64,000 nt of DNA, taken from positions 201,501-265,500 of the forward strand of contig NZ_SZQL01000004.1 of assembly GCF_005233845.1 (NCBI RefSeq), read 5' to 3'. Below are positions 35,813 through 43,820 of the stretch, piece after piece; position 1 is the stretch's first letter, and each line of letters begins with the position of its first letter. Source of the stretch: Ilyomonas limi. GTDB taxonomy: Bacteria; Bacteroidota; Bacteroidia; Chitinophagales; Chitinophagaceae. Under the pieces are notes generated by a model. That model was not told where the DNA came from. It saw nothing but the letters and a program-made list of their open reading frames with translations, and did no database searches. The translations under genes were made by a program, and so were the position numbers.

Positions 35813-37696
35813 TTATCCGGTTTTAACTTTAAAAGAAAGTAGTGCTGGTGTAGGAGGTGGAAAAGGCGGCACAGGCGGCGCCGGTGTTACGGGTATTAAA
35901 GCCATTTGCCCTGGGTGCATGTGTGAATTGAACATTTGCACCAACTGGTTAAGATAGTTTAATAAATCATCGCCAAACACCAGTGGGTGTGCACCGTTTT
36001 CAACCAGCTCTATTTGCGGCGCTTCCACTACTACTTTGGTGCTTCCTTTAATCCTTATTTTTCCCCCTTTTGTTTCAATGGTTACTATTTCGCTGCCGTT
36101 GCTATCGTTTAAGGTAATGCCATCTTCGTTGGTCTCTATTTTATTGCCATTTTGATCTTCAATAGTAATCGCCTTTTTATCATCGCTGATGGTTATTGTA
36201 TTTGCTGCAGGCGTTTTTATCGTTATTTCTTTTTTATCATCATCAAACTGCAGTATTAATTTTTCTCTGGAAGTATATCCTTTCAGATGGTTATCGTTGG
36301 AAGGCTGCAGCGGCGATGGATTGGCAGAACTATTTAACATGCCTACAATCACCGGATGACGCGGATCATCTTGTAAAAAGCCTGCTACTACTTCGTCGCC
36401 AATCTCCGGACGAAAAAATAATCCTCTTTCATTTCCTGCATCCGCCAAAGCCATTCTTGCCCATCCGCCATCATCGTCGGGACTAATAAAAGGGAATTTT
36501 ACTCTTACCCGCATTTCACCGGTAGGATCTTCATTGTCGGTAACAATGCCTGTATATAAGCCAGATACGCCCGGTATTAATGCGCCTGCTTTTGGTGCAT
36601 TAACCGCATTTTCCTCTGCAAACCACTCCGGTGAGTGACCAAACTGCGCCTGTGTTTTCCAGCCGCTGATACCGTCATAATCCTGCCTTACGCCGCTTAC
36701 AAAGGCTTTTCCGTTGAAGCGCTTTCCCAGTCCATGCAACTCCAGTACGTCTCCGGGGTTGATGGCAGCAATGCCATCAAACTTTGCTCTGCCTCTTATT
36801 TTAGAGAGTCTTGCTTTCAGCAGTTGTGCATCCGCCCAGGCTTTACGTTCATCTGCCGTAAGTGTTGCAGCATGTTGCAATGCCAGCTCGTCCAAACCAA
36901 TTACATCTGCCAGTTCATCAACCGATAAGTTGCCTTCTTCTTCCAGTTGAGACGGTGCAGTAGCTTCCGATGCTGCTACTTCCTGGTCTGCCATGCTCCA
37001 CGAATAAGCTTTCACGGCGCTGTATTCATTACGGCTATCCATTTCCGTATCCAGTTCAATAATGGTTGCGCCATATAAAAGGGACAGCGCCGCATCGCCC
37101 GAAACGGTAGGTGTTTTAATGGTTATTTTTTCATCGTTGGTGAGTATCACTTTGCCGATGGCTTCTGTACGGCTCAATATAAAATCCCAGTCGGTACAAT
37201 TGTATTGCACCAATTCTTCGTGCTGTAAGGAAGAGGATTCTATATCCATTTCGTTAGATGCAAAACCAGCATTACGCAACATCTTTTCAAAAGCATCCGA
37301 ATCGGTGCTATCGCTAAAAGAGGCGTTTTTTCTTCCAACAGTTGTTTTTACTGCTTTGTGTTTACATTCAATTACCAGTTGCGGACTCCTGTTATTTCTT
37401 ATTCTTAAAGAGTGCTTTATAATAATGCCTTTGAAAATATTCTGTGTATTATCCGGGTCGCCGGCGGCAATTGCTATTTCATTGCCGGGAATAAACAGTT
37501 CGCCATTGCTCAACGGAAAATCCCCGGTAGCTGCATCACCATCCTGCAATACGATTAATGCAGAAGAAATCTTATTTATTATCTTCATAACGTTTACAGA
37601 AAGCACCGGAACGGTTACAGGAATTTCTGTTCCGTTTACTTTAATAACGAAGTTGGCAACAGTTTCAACAGATGGTATGGTTGTTTCTTCCGGCAT
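35813..37696 (-). CDS. VgrG-like central spike protein (Afp8-like)
   Basis: 627 residues. The N-terminal 370 residues correspond to the gp27-like hub (VLSVNVMKIINKISSALIVL, VIECKHKAVKTTVGRK). An OB-fold gp5-like domain follows at about 375-470 (GIVTDNEDPTGEMRVRVKFP, GGWARMALADAG, RPEIGDEVVAGFLQDDPRHP), and then a beta-helix needle of short repeats (KKEITIKTP, KKAITIEDQNG, DGITLNDSNG, GKIRIKGS). The tail has HMHPGQMALIP and a Pro-rich end. It forms the trimeric puncturing spike. Overlaps the LysM gene stop by one base. Confidence 0.92.
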   Translation of the reverse strand: MPEETTIPSVETVANFVIKVNGTEIPVTVPVLSVNVMKIINKISSALIVLQDGDAATGDFPLSNGELFIPGNEIAIAAGDPDNTQNIFKGIIIKHSLRIRNNRSPQLVIECKHKAVKTTVGRKNASFSDSTDSDAFEKMLRNAGFASNEMDIESSSLQHEELVQYNCTDWDFILSRTEAIGKVILTNDEKITIKTPTVSGDAALSLLYGATIIELDTEMDSRNEYSAVKAYSWSMADQEVAASEATAPSQLEEEGNLSVDELADVIGLDELALQHAATLTADERKAWADAQLLKARLSKIRGRAKFDGIAAINPGDVLELHGLGKRFNGKAFVSGVRQDYDGISGWKTQAQFGHSPEWFAEENAVNAPKAGALIPGVSGLYTGIVTDNEDPTGEMRVRVKFPFISPDDDGGWARMALADAGNERGLFFRPEIGDEVVAGFLQDDPRHPVIVGMLNSSANPSPLQPSNDNHLKGYTSREKLILQFDDDKKEITIKTPAANTITISDDKKAITIEDQNGNKIETNEDGITLNDSNGSEIVTIETKGGKIRIKGSTKVVVEAPQIELVENGAHPLVFGDDLLNYLNQLVQMFNSHMHPGQMALIPVTPAPPVPPFPPPTPALLSFKVKTG

Positions 37697-38454
37697 TACT
37701 TTTTACTCGTATTTTTATCAAAAGGTGGAAACAAAATCTTTTGTCCCGGTTGCAGATTTCTAAAGTTGGTTAACTTATTTATCCTTGCTACTTCCAGATA
37801 ATATTTTTTATCTCCATAAATATCAAAAGACATAGCGGGTAAGGTATCACCCTCTTTAACTGTGCGTATATGTGTTAAGTCGGGAGACTTTTTCCCATCT
37901 GTGGCCTGGGCAGCAGGTGCGCTTAATACTTCTGTAAATGTTGCATTGATAATAACCCTCAGTGGTGTGCCATTTTTGTCGAACAATTTATATTGAAAAG
38001 AAGCCGACTTTAAATAACAATCAAAAGATAGCTGGTTGGCTCTTAGCCATGCTGCCCTGCCCCAGATAAGTCTTAAATATCTGGGACGATGCACATTCCC
38101 GTCATATCCTATCGCATCGTGAAACTGACCTATTTTTTGAGGCACATCCAGCTTTTTACCGGTTGCTTTATCAGGGATTATATTGGTGCCGTCGAGGAAA
38201 AATTTAAGCGTTACCTCCAGTGGTTGTATCTGCAGAAAATTACCCTGGTCATTTGTACTTCTTCCGGGTTTAAAAGTATTATCAACCACTACATTGTAAT
38301 TGAGTGAATATTCATCCGGATTGATAAAAGCTTCAAATGTTTTTTTATCCTTACCTCTACCCACATCACTATATGATTCAATGAGCAGTTTTGTTACTTC
38401 TCCGCCTTTGGTTAATCCCAATGTATCACCTATTGCACCAAGTACATCTGCCAT
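37696..38454 (-). CDS. LysM-containing baseplate adaptor (Afp7-like)
   Basis: 252 residues. The N-terminal part (KLLIESYSDVGRGKDKKTFE, FINPDEYSLNYNVV) matches the tube-initiator/adaptor family of contractile systems. The C-terminal 50 residues are a LysM-like module (HIRTVKEGDTLPAMSFDIYG, then LRNLQPGQKILFPP). In related particles this protein links tube and spike hub; the LysM fold here is structural rather than known to bind peptidoglycan. Its ATG overlaps the stop of the DUF5908 gene by one base. Confidence 0.9.
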   Translation of the reverse strand: MADVLGAIGDTLGLTKGGEVTKLLIESYSDVGRGKDKKTFEAFINPDEYSLNYNVVVDNTFKPGRSTNDQGNFLQIQPLEVTLKFFLDGTNIIPDKATGKKLDVPQKIGQFHDAIGYDGNVHRPRYLRLIWGRAAWLRANQLSFDCYLKSASFQYKLFDKNGTPLRVIINATFTEVLSAPAAQATDGKKSPDLTHIRTVKEGDTLPAMSFDIYGDKKYYLEVARINKLTNFRNLQPGQKILFPPFDKNTSKK

Positions 38455-38618
38455 TATCGTTCGTTTTTCTGGTTAATAATTTCCATTACTTTTTCTACAC
38501 ATTCTTTAATGATTTCTTCCCGCTGCAACGCATCAGCAGTTGTTGAAGTATTGCTTTGCGTATTATTGCCCGGCGCAACTTCCACGGCTATTTCTATTTC
38601 GTTTATAATGATAGGCAT
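38454..38618 (-). CDS. DUF5908-family small eCIS protein (Afp6 position)
   Basis: 54 residues beginning MPIIINEIEIAVEV and ending EKVMEIINQKNER. The N-terminal MPIxIxEixIxxxV pattern and the position between the second tube gene and the LysM gene fit DUF5908, the small protein of the Afp6/Pvc6 slot. Its stop overlaps the next ATG by one base (TAATG), and it begins 10 bases after the tube gene stop. Role unknown; retained in operon order across many loci. Confidence 0.8.
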   Translation of the reverse strand: MPIIINEIEIAVEVAPGNNTQSNTSTTADALQREEIIKECVEKVMEIINQKNER

Positions 38619-38628
38619 ATATAAAAAT

Positions 38629-39153
38629 TTATAAGGCTGCAGCTAAACCGCCGGCTACAGAAGTGGCTGCACCAATGCCCCCGGCTATTGATACATCCAG
38701 ACCGATGGTTTTGTAATATTGATAAGCCAACTCCAGTGTTTCTATTACAAGTGTATTTTGCTCTGCATTAAACTCCGAAATACTCACTTTAACCGGATAC
38801 GCATTAAATACATGCCACGTGGCAACGGGCACATGCAAATTATTGAGCAGCGATATGAGTACGTTGTGCGGTTCAAATTCAAAATCCTCAATGGCATTTT
38901 TACACCAACTGGCGATAAACGAGCCATTGAATAAGCCTCTTTTTAAGACAATTTTATCGTATTGCGGCACTGTAGGGAATTGGTGCTTAAAGTGGTTTTC
39001 TCCACCTTCGGCTACTGTTTCGGGTTGAATATTTACGCTCAATCCGGTAACACTTTGAAAGCGCAGATCCTGTGGTGTTTGCGGAAACATTTCTATCAAT
39101 ACCGAAAAATGAAAACCCAGAGGTGGATATATTAATCCATCAAGTACACTCAT
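38629..39153 (-). CDS. Tail tube protein, second copy (Afp5-like)
   Basis: 174 residues of the T4 gp19-like tube family. FHFSVLIEMFP, FQSVTGLSVNIQPETVAEGG, IVLKRGLFNGS and VATWHVFNAYPVKVS are family motifs. It differs from the first tube protein by a longer loop after the N-terminal strand and by a hydrophobic Gly/Ala-rich C-terminal extension (SIAGGIGAATSVAGGLAAAL). In Afp the diverged second tube protein starts the tube at the baseplate, and the same role is inferred here. Confidence 0.9.
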   Translation of the reverse strand: MSVLDGLIYPPLGFHFSVLIEMFPQTPQDLRFQSVTGLSVNIQPETVAEGGENHFKHQFPTVPQYDKIVLKRGLFNGSFIASWCKNAIEDFEFEPHNVLISLLNNLHVPVATWHVFNAYPVKVSISEFNAEQNTLVIETLELAYQYYKTIGLDVSIAGGIGAATSVAGGLAAAL

Positions 39154-39190
39154 ATAGCATTAATTTGAAAGGTTGAAAATATGCAACTGC

Positions 39191-39628
39191 TTAACCGCGG
39201 TTTTCTATCGTTAAGCCTTCATGTGCAATATCCAGTTGTTCAATAGCCACTTCATTGCCATCGCCTTTCAAATCGGTGCTCTGCACTTTTACCGGGAAAG
39301 CGTTATGCACCTTCCATACTACTACCGGCTCGTGCTTTTCGTTTAATAAACTAATGGTAATGTCTCTGCGGGCAACATTATTCAGCGAAATGGTATTCAG
39401 CCAGTCGTAAAATTCATTATCCCCATTAAAAACACCACGTTTCAGGGTGATGTTACTGAATTCGCGCATGCCGGGCATTTTTATCTTGCTGTATTCCGGC
39501 AATAAGCCATCGCGGTATTCAATTACTTTATTTTCTATATTTAGTCCGCTTACTTCCGTAAAGCCCATATTTGCTCCACCCCACTCTACGCGGAAGTGAA
39601 ACTTTGGTAAAGGATATGTATTTGCCAT
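39191..39628 (-). CDS. Major tail tube protein (Afp1-like)
   Basis: 145 residues of the gp19-like tube family: PLPKFHFRVEWGGANMGFTE near the N terminus, VIEYRDGLLPEYSKIKMPGM, then ITLKRGVFNGDNEFYDWL and VVWKVHNAFPVKVQ. Size and motif order are those of the major inner-tube subunit, which stacks as hexamers inside the sheath. Lies between the sheath gene (82 bases) and the second tube gene (38 bases). Confidence 0.93.
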   Translation of the reverse strand: MANTYPLPKFHFRVEWGGANMGFTEVSGLNIENKVIEYRDGLLPEYSKIKMPGMREFSNITLKRGVFNGDNEFYDWLNTISLNNVARRDITISLLNEKHEPVVVWKVHNAFPVKVQSTDLKGDGNEVAIEQLDIAHEGLTIENRG

Positions 39629-39709
39629 GATTGAAAAGAATTTGTGTTGTGATTTTTAGTTAGCTAACCTTTATCTGTTTAGCTTCAGCTGTACTGTCTT
39701 TATAGTATC

Positions 39710-41281
39710 TCACGACTCTTGTAGTTTATGCGAGAACTTAAGAATAATAAATTCTGCAGGACGAACTACTGCCATACCAATTTCTACATTCATTCTGCCT
39801 TCCAGTATGTCCAAAGCAGTCATGGTTAGTCCTAATCCTACCTTTACAAAGAATGCCTGTTCAGGTTTTTCGCCAGCAAGGGCACCTGCACGCCATTGCT
39901 TGGTTAAAAAGTTTTCAATCATTGCTTTTACCCTAATCCAGGTATTGGCGTCATTGGGCTCGAATACCACCCATTCGGTACCTTTTTTAATAGATTCCTC
40001 GGCGTAGTTGAAAAAGCGGCGTACAGAAATATACCGCCATTCATTATCGTTACCAGCCAGGGTTCTTGCGCCCCATATTTTGTTGCCCTGCCCAACAAAA
40101 GAACGGATAGCATTGATAGATTTACCGGAGGTGGCATCCACATTCAGATCCATTTGGTCGTTGTGAGAAATCTTTACCGATGGCGCATTTACATAAGCAA
40201 GCGAAACATTTGCCGGTGCTTTCCATACACCGCGGCTACTATCCACCGCAGCATACACGCCCACTACTGCCCCTGATGGCGGTAACTCTACCGTTACTTT
40301 ATTTAACTCTGCTTTTATAAGATTATATAACTCTGTATTTCCGGCCAGCACGGGAGGCGATGGGGGAGAGGTGAGTGGGGTATTTTTCTTCAGATTAAGA
40401 CCATCGCGAATGCCGGCATCCAAACCTGAAGGTGGTGTGAGTATATCAGCCAGCTTTAGGTTTTTAGAAGCAGTAGCAGGATCGGTAAGTGTAGTGGTGG
40501 TAGTGCCTGAAACAGTTTGATAAACAATGGAAACATCGCCTAAGTCGTAACGATAGATAAGGGCTGTCTCCAGAAAAGGAAAATAGGCTGCACCATATTT
40601 TAGTTTATCAATGCTGCTTTCCATTAACTGTGCATTGCGAAAGCTATCCATTGAATCGCGGATGGTATTGATAACCGTTACCGGTTTTACATCCATTATC
40701 GCAAAACGGTCCTGCAGATCGGCACATTGCGATAAGGCTTCACCCATCAGCGCATTATAATCCGAATCGCTGAGCGAGGTAGCATCTGGGAAAACGAGCA
40801 ACGTAGGTTCATCAAATTTTGCTACCTCAGCAAGGCCGGCAGAAAGTTTACCTCTGTCAATATCTGTATCGGCGTATGTGTTGGTTGTAGGCGTATTGCC
40901 GTAAGTACCCGTAGATACAATGTAGCATGGCCCGCCGCCGTTTGCAAAGAACATTTGCAAAGAATAGTACATTTTAAAGCGGGAACGCTTTGCGGGAGTA
41001 ATATCGGCGGTAATGGTCCGCTGATTGAGTGCAGTACCGTTAAGCGAATCGGTAATGGTAACAACAATTGCATTTTCTTTTTGGGCAGCGCCAAATATGC
41101 TTTCATATTCCAGCAGCGAGCTGATGCGTGTTGGTGTAAGGTCTAAATCTAGTCCATTAATAGTTGCTGTTTCCGTATAGCCTATAAAGGCCGGAATGGC
41201 TGTTTCTACCTCTGCAATGGAGGGGGGGAATAAAGGGATTTCCTTTATGTAAACACCGGGGGTTTTAAATACATCTGCCAT
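39710..41281 (-). CDS. Contractile tail sheath protein
   Basis: 523 residues. The N terminus KTPGVYIKEIPLFPPSIAEV, then ETAIPAFIGYTE, is the sheath hallmark. The C-terminal domain has SFVGQGNKIWGARTLAGNDN, then YISVRRFFNYAEESIKKGTEW, VFEPND, and ends in the INxPAEFIILKFSHKL-like strand that interlocks neighbouring subunits. Only one sheath gene is present, unlike the three of Afp. Length agrees with Bacteroidota eCIS sheaths. Sheath contraction drives the tube through the target membrane. Confidence 0.95.
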   Translation of the reverse strand: MADVFKTPGVYIKEIPLFPPSIAEVETAIPAFIGYTETATINGLDLDLTPTRISSLLEYESIFGAAQKENAIVVTITDSLNGTALNQRTITADITPAKRSRFKMYYSLQMFFANGGGPCYIVSTGTYGNTPTTNTYADTDIDRGKLSAGLAEVAKFDEPTLLVFPDATSLSDSDYNALMGEALSQCADLQDRFAIMDVKPVTVINTIRDSMDSFRNAQLMESSIDKLKYGAAYFPFLETALIYRYDLGDVSIVYQTVSGTTTTTLTDPATASKNLKLADILTPPSGLDAGIRDGLNLKKNTPLTSPPSPPVLAGNTELYNLIKAELNKVTVELPPSGAVVGVYAAVDSSRGVWKAPANVSLAYVNAPSVKISHNDQMDLNVDATSGKSINAIRSFVGQGNKIWGARTLAGNDNEWRYISVRRFFNYAEESIKKGTEWVVFEPNDANTWIRVKAMIENFLTKQWRAGALAGEKPEQAFFVKVGLGLTMTALDILEGRMNVEIGMAVVRPAEFIILKFSHKLQES

Positions 41282-41299
41282 ATAAATGGGTTTAAATTG

Positions 41300-42352
41300 T
41301 TAGATAGTTATAAGTATATCCGAGAAAGTATCGGCACCTTCCCGTTTAACAAGATTGAATGAAGGATTTGGCAGGTTAGCTATAATCAGCTTATTTGCCT
41401 GATCTCTTAGTTTAATACCCGCAACCGGCGCTTCTTTTAATGGCAAGGCGTTGTTGGATGCCATAACGAATTGCCCCGCTGGCGCACCTGGCTGAGCTGT
41501 AAAATTGATGGGTGTTCCATTTGTTTTACCAATACTTATTCCTGTAATAGCCTGGTTGAATTGTTTTGTAACAATATATCTCCATTTGGTAGCCCGGTTG
41601 GTAAAAGTTATTTTATAAGATTTTGTTTCGATGGCGTTATCGGCTTGCTGAAACTGGTAAGCTGCCGGCAGCGCATCATTATAAAATATTTCTACCACGC
41701 CAAAAGCATCTGCATTATCAATAGGGGCTATCACATAAGCAGCAGCCTTTTCCACACCTTCAACAAAAAATTTTATCCTGCCTTCTTTTGCCGTTTTAAG
41801 ATCGTAAGTGAAGTTGAAAACATTATTATAATTATCGAGCGATTGTGAAAATTGTTCACCGCTGTCTATAAAATCCAACTCGCTGTTTACTGTTGCTACG
41901 GTACTGCTGTGTGTATAAGAAAAACTGTTACTGATAAAAGGCAGCAGGTCGGCATCCGAAACTATTTTACTGGTCGTATTAGCAACCAAAAGCGGAAAGC
42001 CATCTGCCGAAACATTATTAACAAGGTTATTAAAATAGTAGTGGTTTGTCCTTGGCTTGGTCAGGTTCAGCTCTGTAAAATTTTCAAATACACTGGTCTT
42101 TAGTTTTAAGATAAAGGAAAATGTAGCTCCGTTTGGTAAGGGATTGTTGATAAGGTCTTTATTATTGACTGTTTTTACTTTTGCGAATAACTTGCCTCCA
42201 AAGTCTGTTGGTAAAAACTTCAAACCAAACCGTTGCATCGTATAAGTGCATTCAGCAGTAGGCACCATTTCTATATCCGGGCATTTACCCGAAGTATAAA
42301 AACTATGCAGGAATTCAAGGTCGAACAATGCCTTATACTTGATTTGAATCAT
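41300..42352 (-). CDS. Unrecognised 350-aa protein at the head of the sheath cassette
   Basis: 350 residues beginning MIQIKYKALFDLEFLHSFYT and containing MQRFGLKFLPTDFGGKLFAK and, near the C terminus, ISIGKTNGTPINFTAQPG. Predicted mostly beta from alternating hydrophobic patterns; no signal peptide or membrane segment. Its stop is 18 bases before the sheath start, so it belongs to the structural operon. I do not recognise a named family. A cap-associated, anchor or decorative particle protein is possible. Confidence 0.72.
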   Translation of the reverse strand: MIQIKYKALFDLEFLHSFYTSGKCPDIEMVPTAECTYTMQRFGLKFLPTDFGGKLFAKVKTVNNKDLINNPLPNGATFSFILKLKTSVFENFTELNLTKPRTNHYYFNNLVNNVSADGFPLLVANTTSKIVSDADLLPFISNSFSYTHSSTVATVNSELDFIDSGEQFSQSLDNYNNVFNFTYDLKTAKEGRIKFFVEGVEKAAAYVIAPIDNADAFGVVEIFYNDALPAAYQFQQADNAIETKSYKITFTNRATKWRYIVTKQFNQAITGISIGKTNGTPINFTAQPGAPAGQFVMASNNALPLKEAPVAGIKLRDQANKLIIANLPNPSFNLVKREGADTFSDILITI

Positions 42353-42410
42353 AAGAGAAGTATTTACTTAAAGACTAAATCAATAAGGAGTTAAACATGA
42401 TTAGTTTGCA

Positions 42411-42535
42411 ATAACCCAAGGCTTCAGCTTTGGGAAACCAAAGTGAAAGGCTTTATGACTTTAACCTAAGCAATTACTTTGGCTAAAGCCAATCATCCCT
42501 TTGCATGTAGTCCCAGGGCTGAAGCCTTAGGTTAT
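42411..42535. repeat. Nested inverted repeat between DUF4255 gene and structural operon
   Basis: Outer arms at 42411-42435 and 42511-42535 are inverted copies matching at 22 of 25 bases around the core AAGGCTTCAGC. Inside lie smaller inverted pieces, GGCTTTA and TAAAGCC. The 125-base unit fills half of the 255-base gap and resembles a REP/BIME-like palindromic element. A weak relative (ATAACCCCAGGCT) occurs near 47260. Confidence 0.6.
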
Positions 42536-42607
42536 TATCTTTTAATTTAAACTAATGATATCTGTTTACTTATATCATTGGCCACTGCTACCTCAATTAT
42601 TTATCGT

Positions 42608-43213
42608 TTAATTATCCGAAATGGTAACTTCTGTGATTGGTGGCGCTTCCATCTTTGGTTCAAAGTCTGTAAAGCTGATCGTTCTGATTTTGTAAATCAC
42701 GCTCGGCATATATTTAGCGCCCAATGCAGCCCATAGGTTGTTTTGTTGTTCAAAGGTGGTAGAGTGCATTGTTGCTAACAATTTGTCAATTTGCTCCCAC
42801 GGCTTACCCGCATTCGCATTCATTTGCGGAAATTGCTCACTATCAAAAACAGCATTGGTTTGGAAGAATGAAATGATATACGATAACAAACGAAGTGCGG
42901 TTGAATAGTTGTTTGCAAAAACAGAGAACAGCACAAACGCATTAATATTTACCGGCGGGTTCACAACCTGTATTTTATCATTTACCTTGCGGTAAATCTG
43001 CGACTCCGCAATCCGGTCTTCTTCTAAATTAATAAGTGTAATTACAATTTTAAAGGCATCGGCATCGCCTATAGATATGGCGGTGGTTCCATCGGGTTTC
43101 ATTAAGGAGGAAAGCGTTACGTTGTCTGCTGTACCCGCAAAATTTACCGGGTCTTTACGTTTGATATAAAGATTCAGTTCATCTCTCAAAAATTCTAATG
43201 CAGTTCTTAGCAT
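42608..43213 (-). CDS. DUF4255 cap/terminator protein (Afp16/Pvc16-like)
   Basis: 201 residues of the DUF4255 (Pvc16 N-terminal) family: ALEFLRDELNLYIKRK, the INLEEDRIAESQIYRK block, then NAFVLFSVFANNYSTALRLL followed by SYIISFFQTNAVFD. In Afp and PVC this protein caps the tube and sheath distal end and fixes length. First gene of the eCIS locus in the direction of transcription, preceded by a 600-base A+T-rich gap and followed by the inverted-repeat gap. Confidence 0.92.
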   Translation of the reverse strand: MLRTALEFLRDELNLYIKRKDPVNFAGTADNVTLSSLMKPDGTTAISIGDADAFKIVITLINLEEDRIAESQIYRKVNDKIQVVNPPVNINAFVLFSVFANNYSTALRLLSYIISFFQTNAVFDSEQFPQMNANAGKPWEQIDKLLATMHSTTFEQQNNLWAALGAKYMPSVIYKIRTISFTDFEPKMEAPPITEVTISDN

Positions 43214-43820
43214 TGGATGTCATTTCAATGGCTGAAGAAATCGTAGCAGAAAATATGTTAAGCAACCTTCAAATGTTAATATCCTTTCTATTGGAAACGC
43301 ATGGCCAGCTATGATTATTTATGAAGTCGGATATATTTACTGAAATCTAAATTAGACTATTTTTTATACAAAAAAAATTTTTTAAACTTTTTACCAAATT
43401 CCAGCCTGCAGCTATCTGTAGTTTTCTTATTATTTATCCTGCATTATTATTCAGGAAATATTTTAATGCAACTATGTATAAATGCAAGTAGCTATTAAAG
43501 CAAAAGGCATCTTATATGATGAAGATCTTTTAATAAAACAATATGGGTAATAGTTTGTATAGCAAAAATGCTGATAAAAAATTACCAATTGTATTGGTAA
43601 GATAGGATTGTGTAAAGATAACTCTGTAATGCACGTTTAGATGCTTGTTATTAGCAGGGCTTCCAGCGGGAACCCAGTTAATAACAGGATGTGACCGCTA
43701 TTATTTACACGGAATTTACCGCTTGCGTACGGGCGACAAAGACTCCCTCTGCGGCGCTGTTGCATAGCAGCATTACTGAGTTACGTTGCCAGGTTCAGTT
43801 CGTATTAAAACAAAACCATG
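43214..43820. other. 607-bp intergenic region upstream of the eCIS locus
   Basis: Contains no convincing gene. The part next to the DUF4255 gene is strongly A+T-rich with an A/T run near 43370-43390, and it must contain the promoter of the eCIS locus. I searched for a Bacteroidota -7 box (TAnnTTTG) on the minus strand and found no clean match, so no promoter is called. Confidence 0.4.

Noticed and set aside
16343-43213. Type VI secretion system or contractile prophage
   Set aside because: No T6SS membrane complex (TssJLM) or ClpV is present, and no capsid, terminase, integrase or portal gene; the DUF4255, DUF5908, CIS tape-measure, AAA+ ATPase and DUF4157 set indicates an eCIS.
43680-43810. 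Possible riboswitch or small RNA upstream of the lgt stop
   Set aside because: Some GC-rich inverted pieces were seen but no known aptamer core and no supporting gene context.
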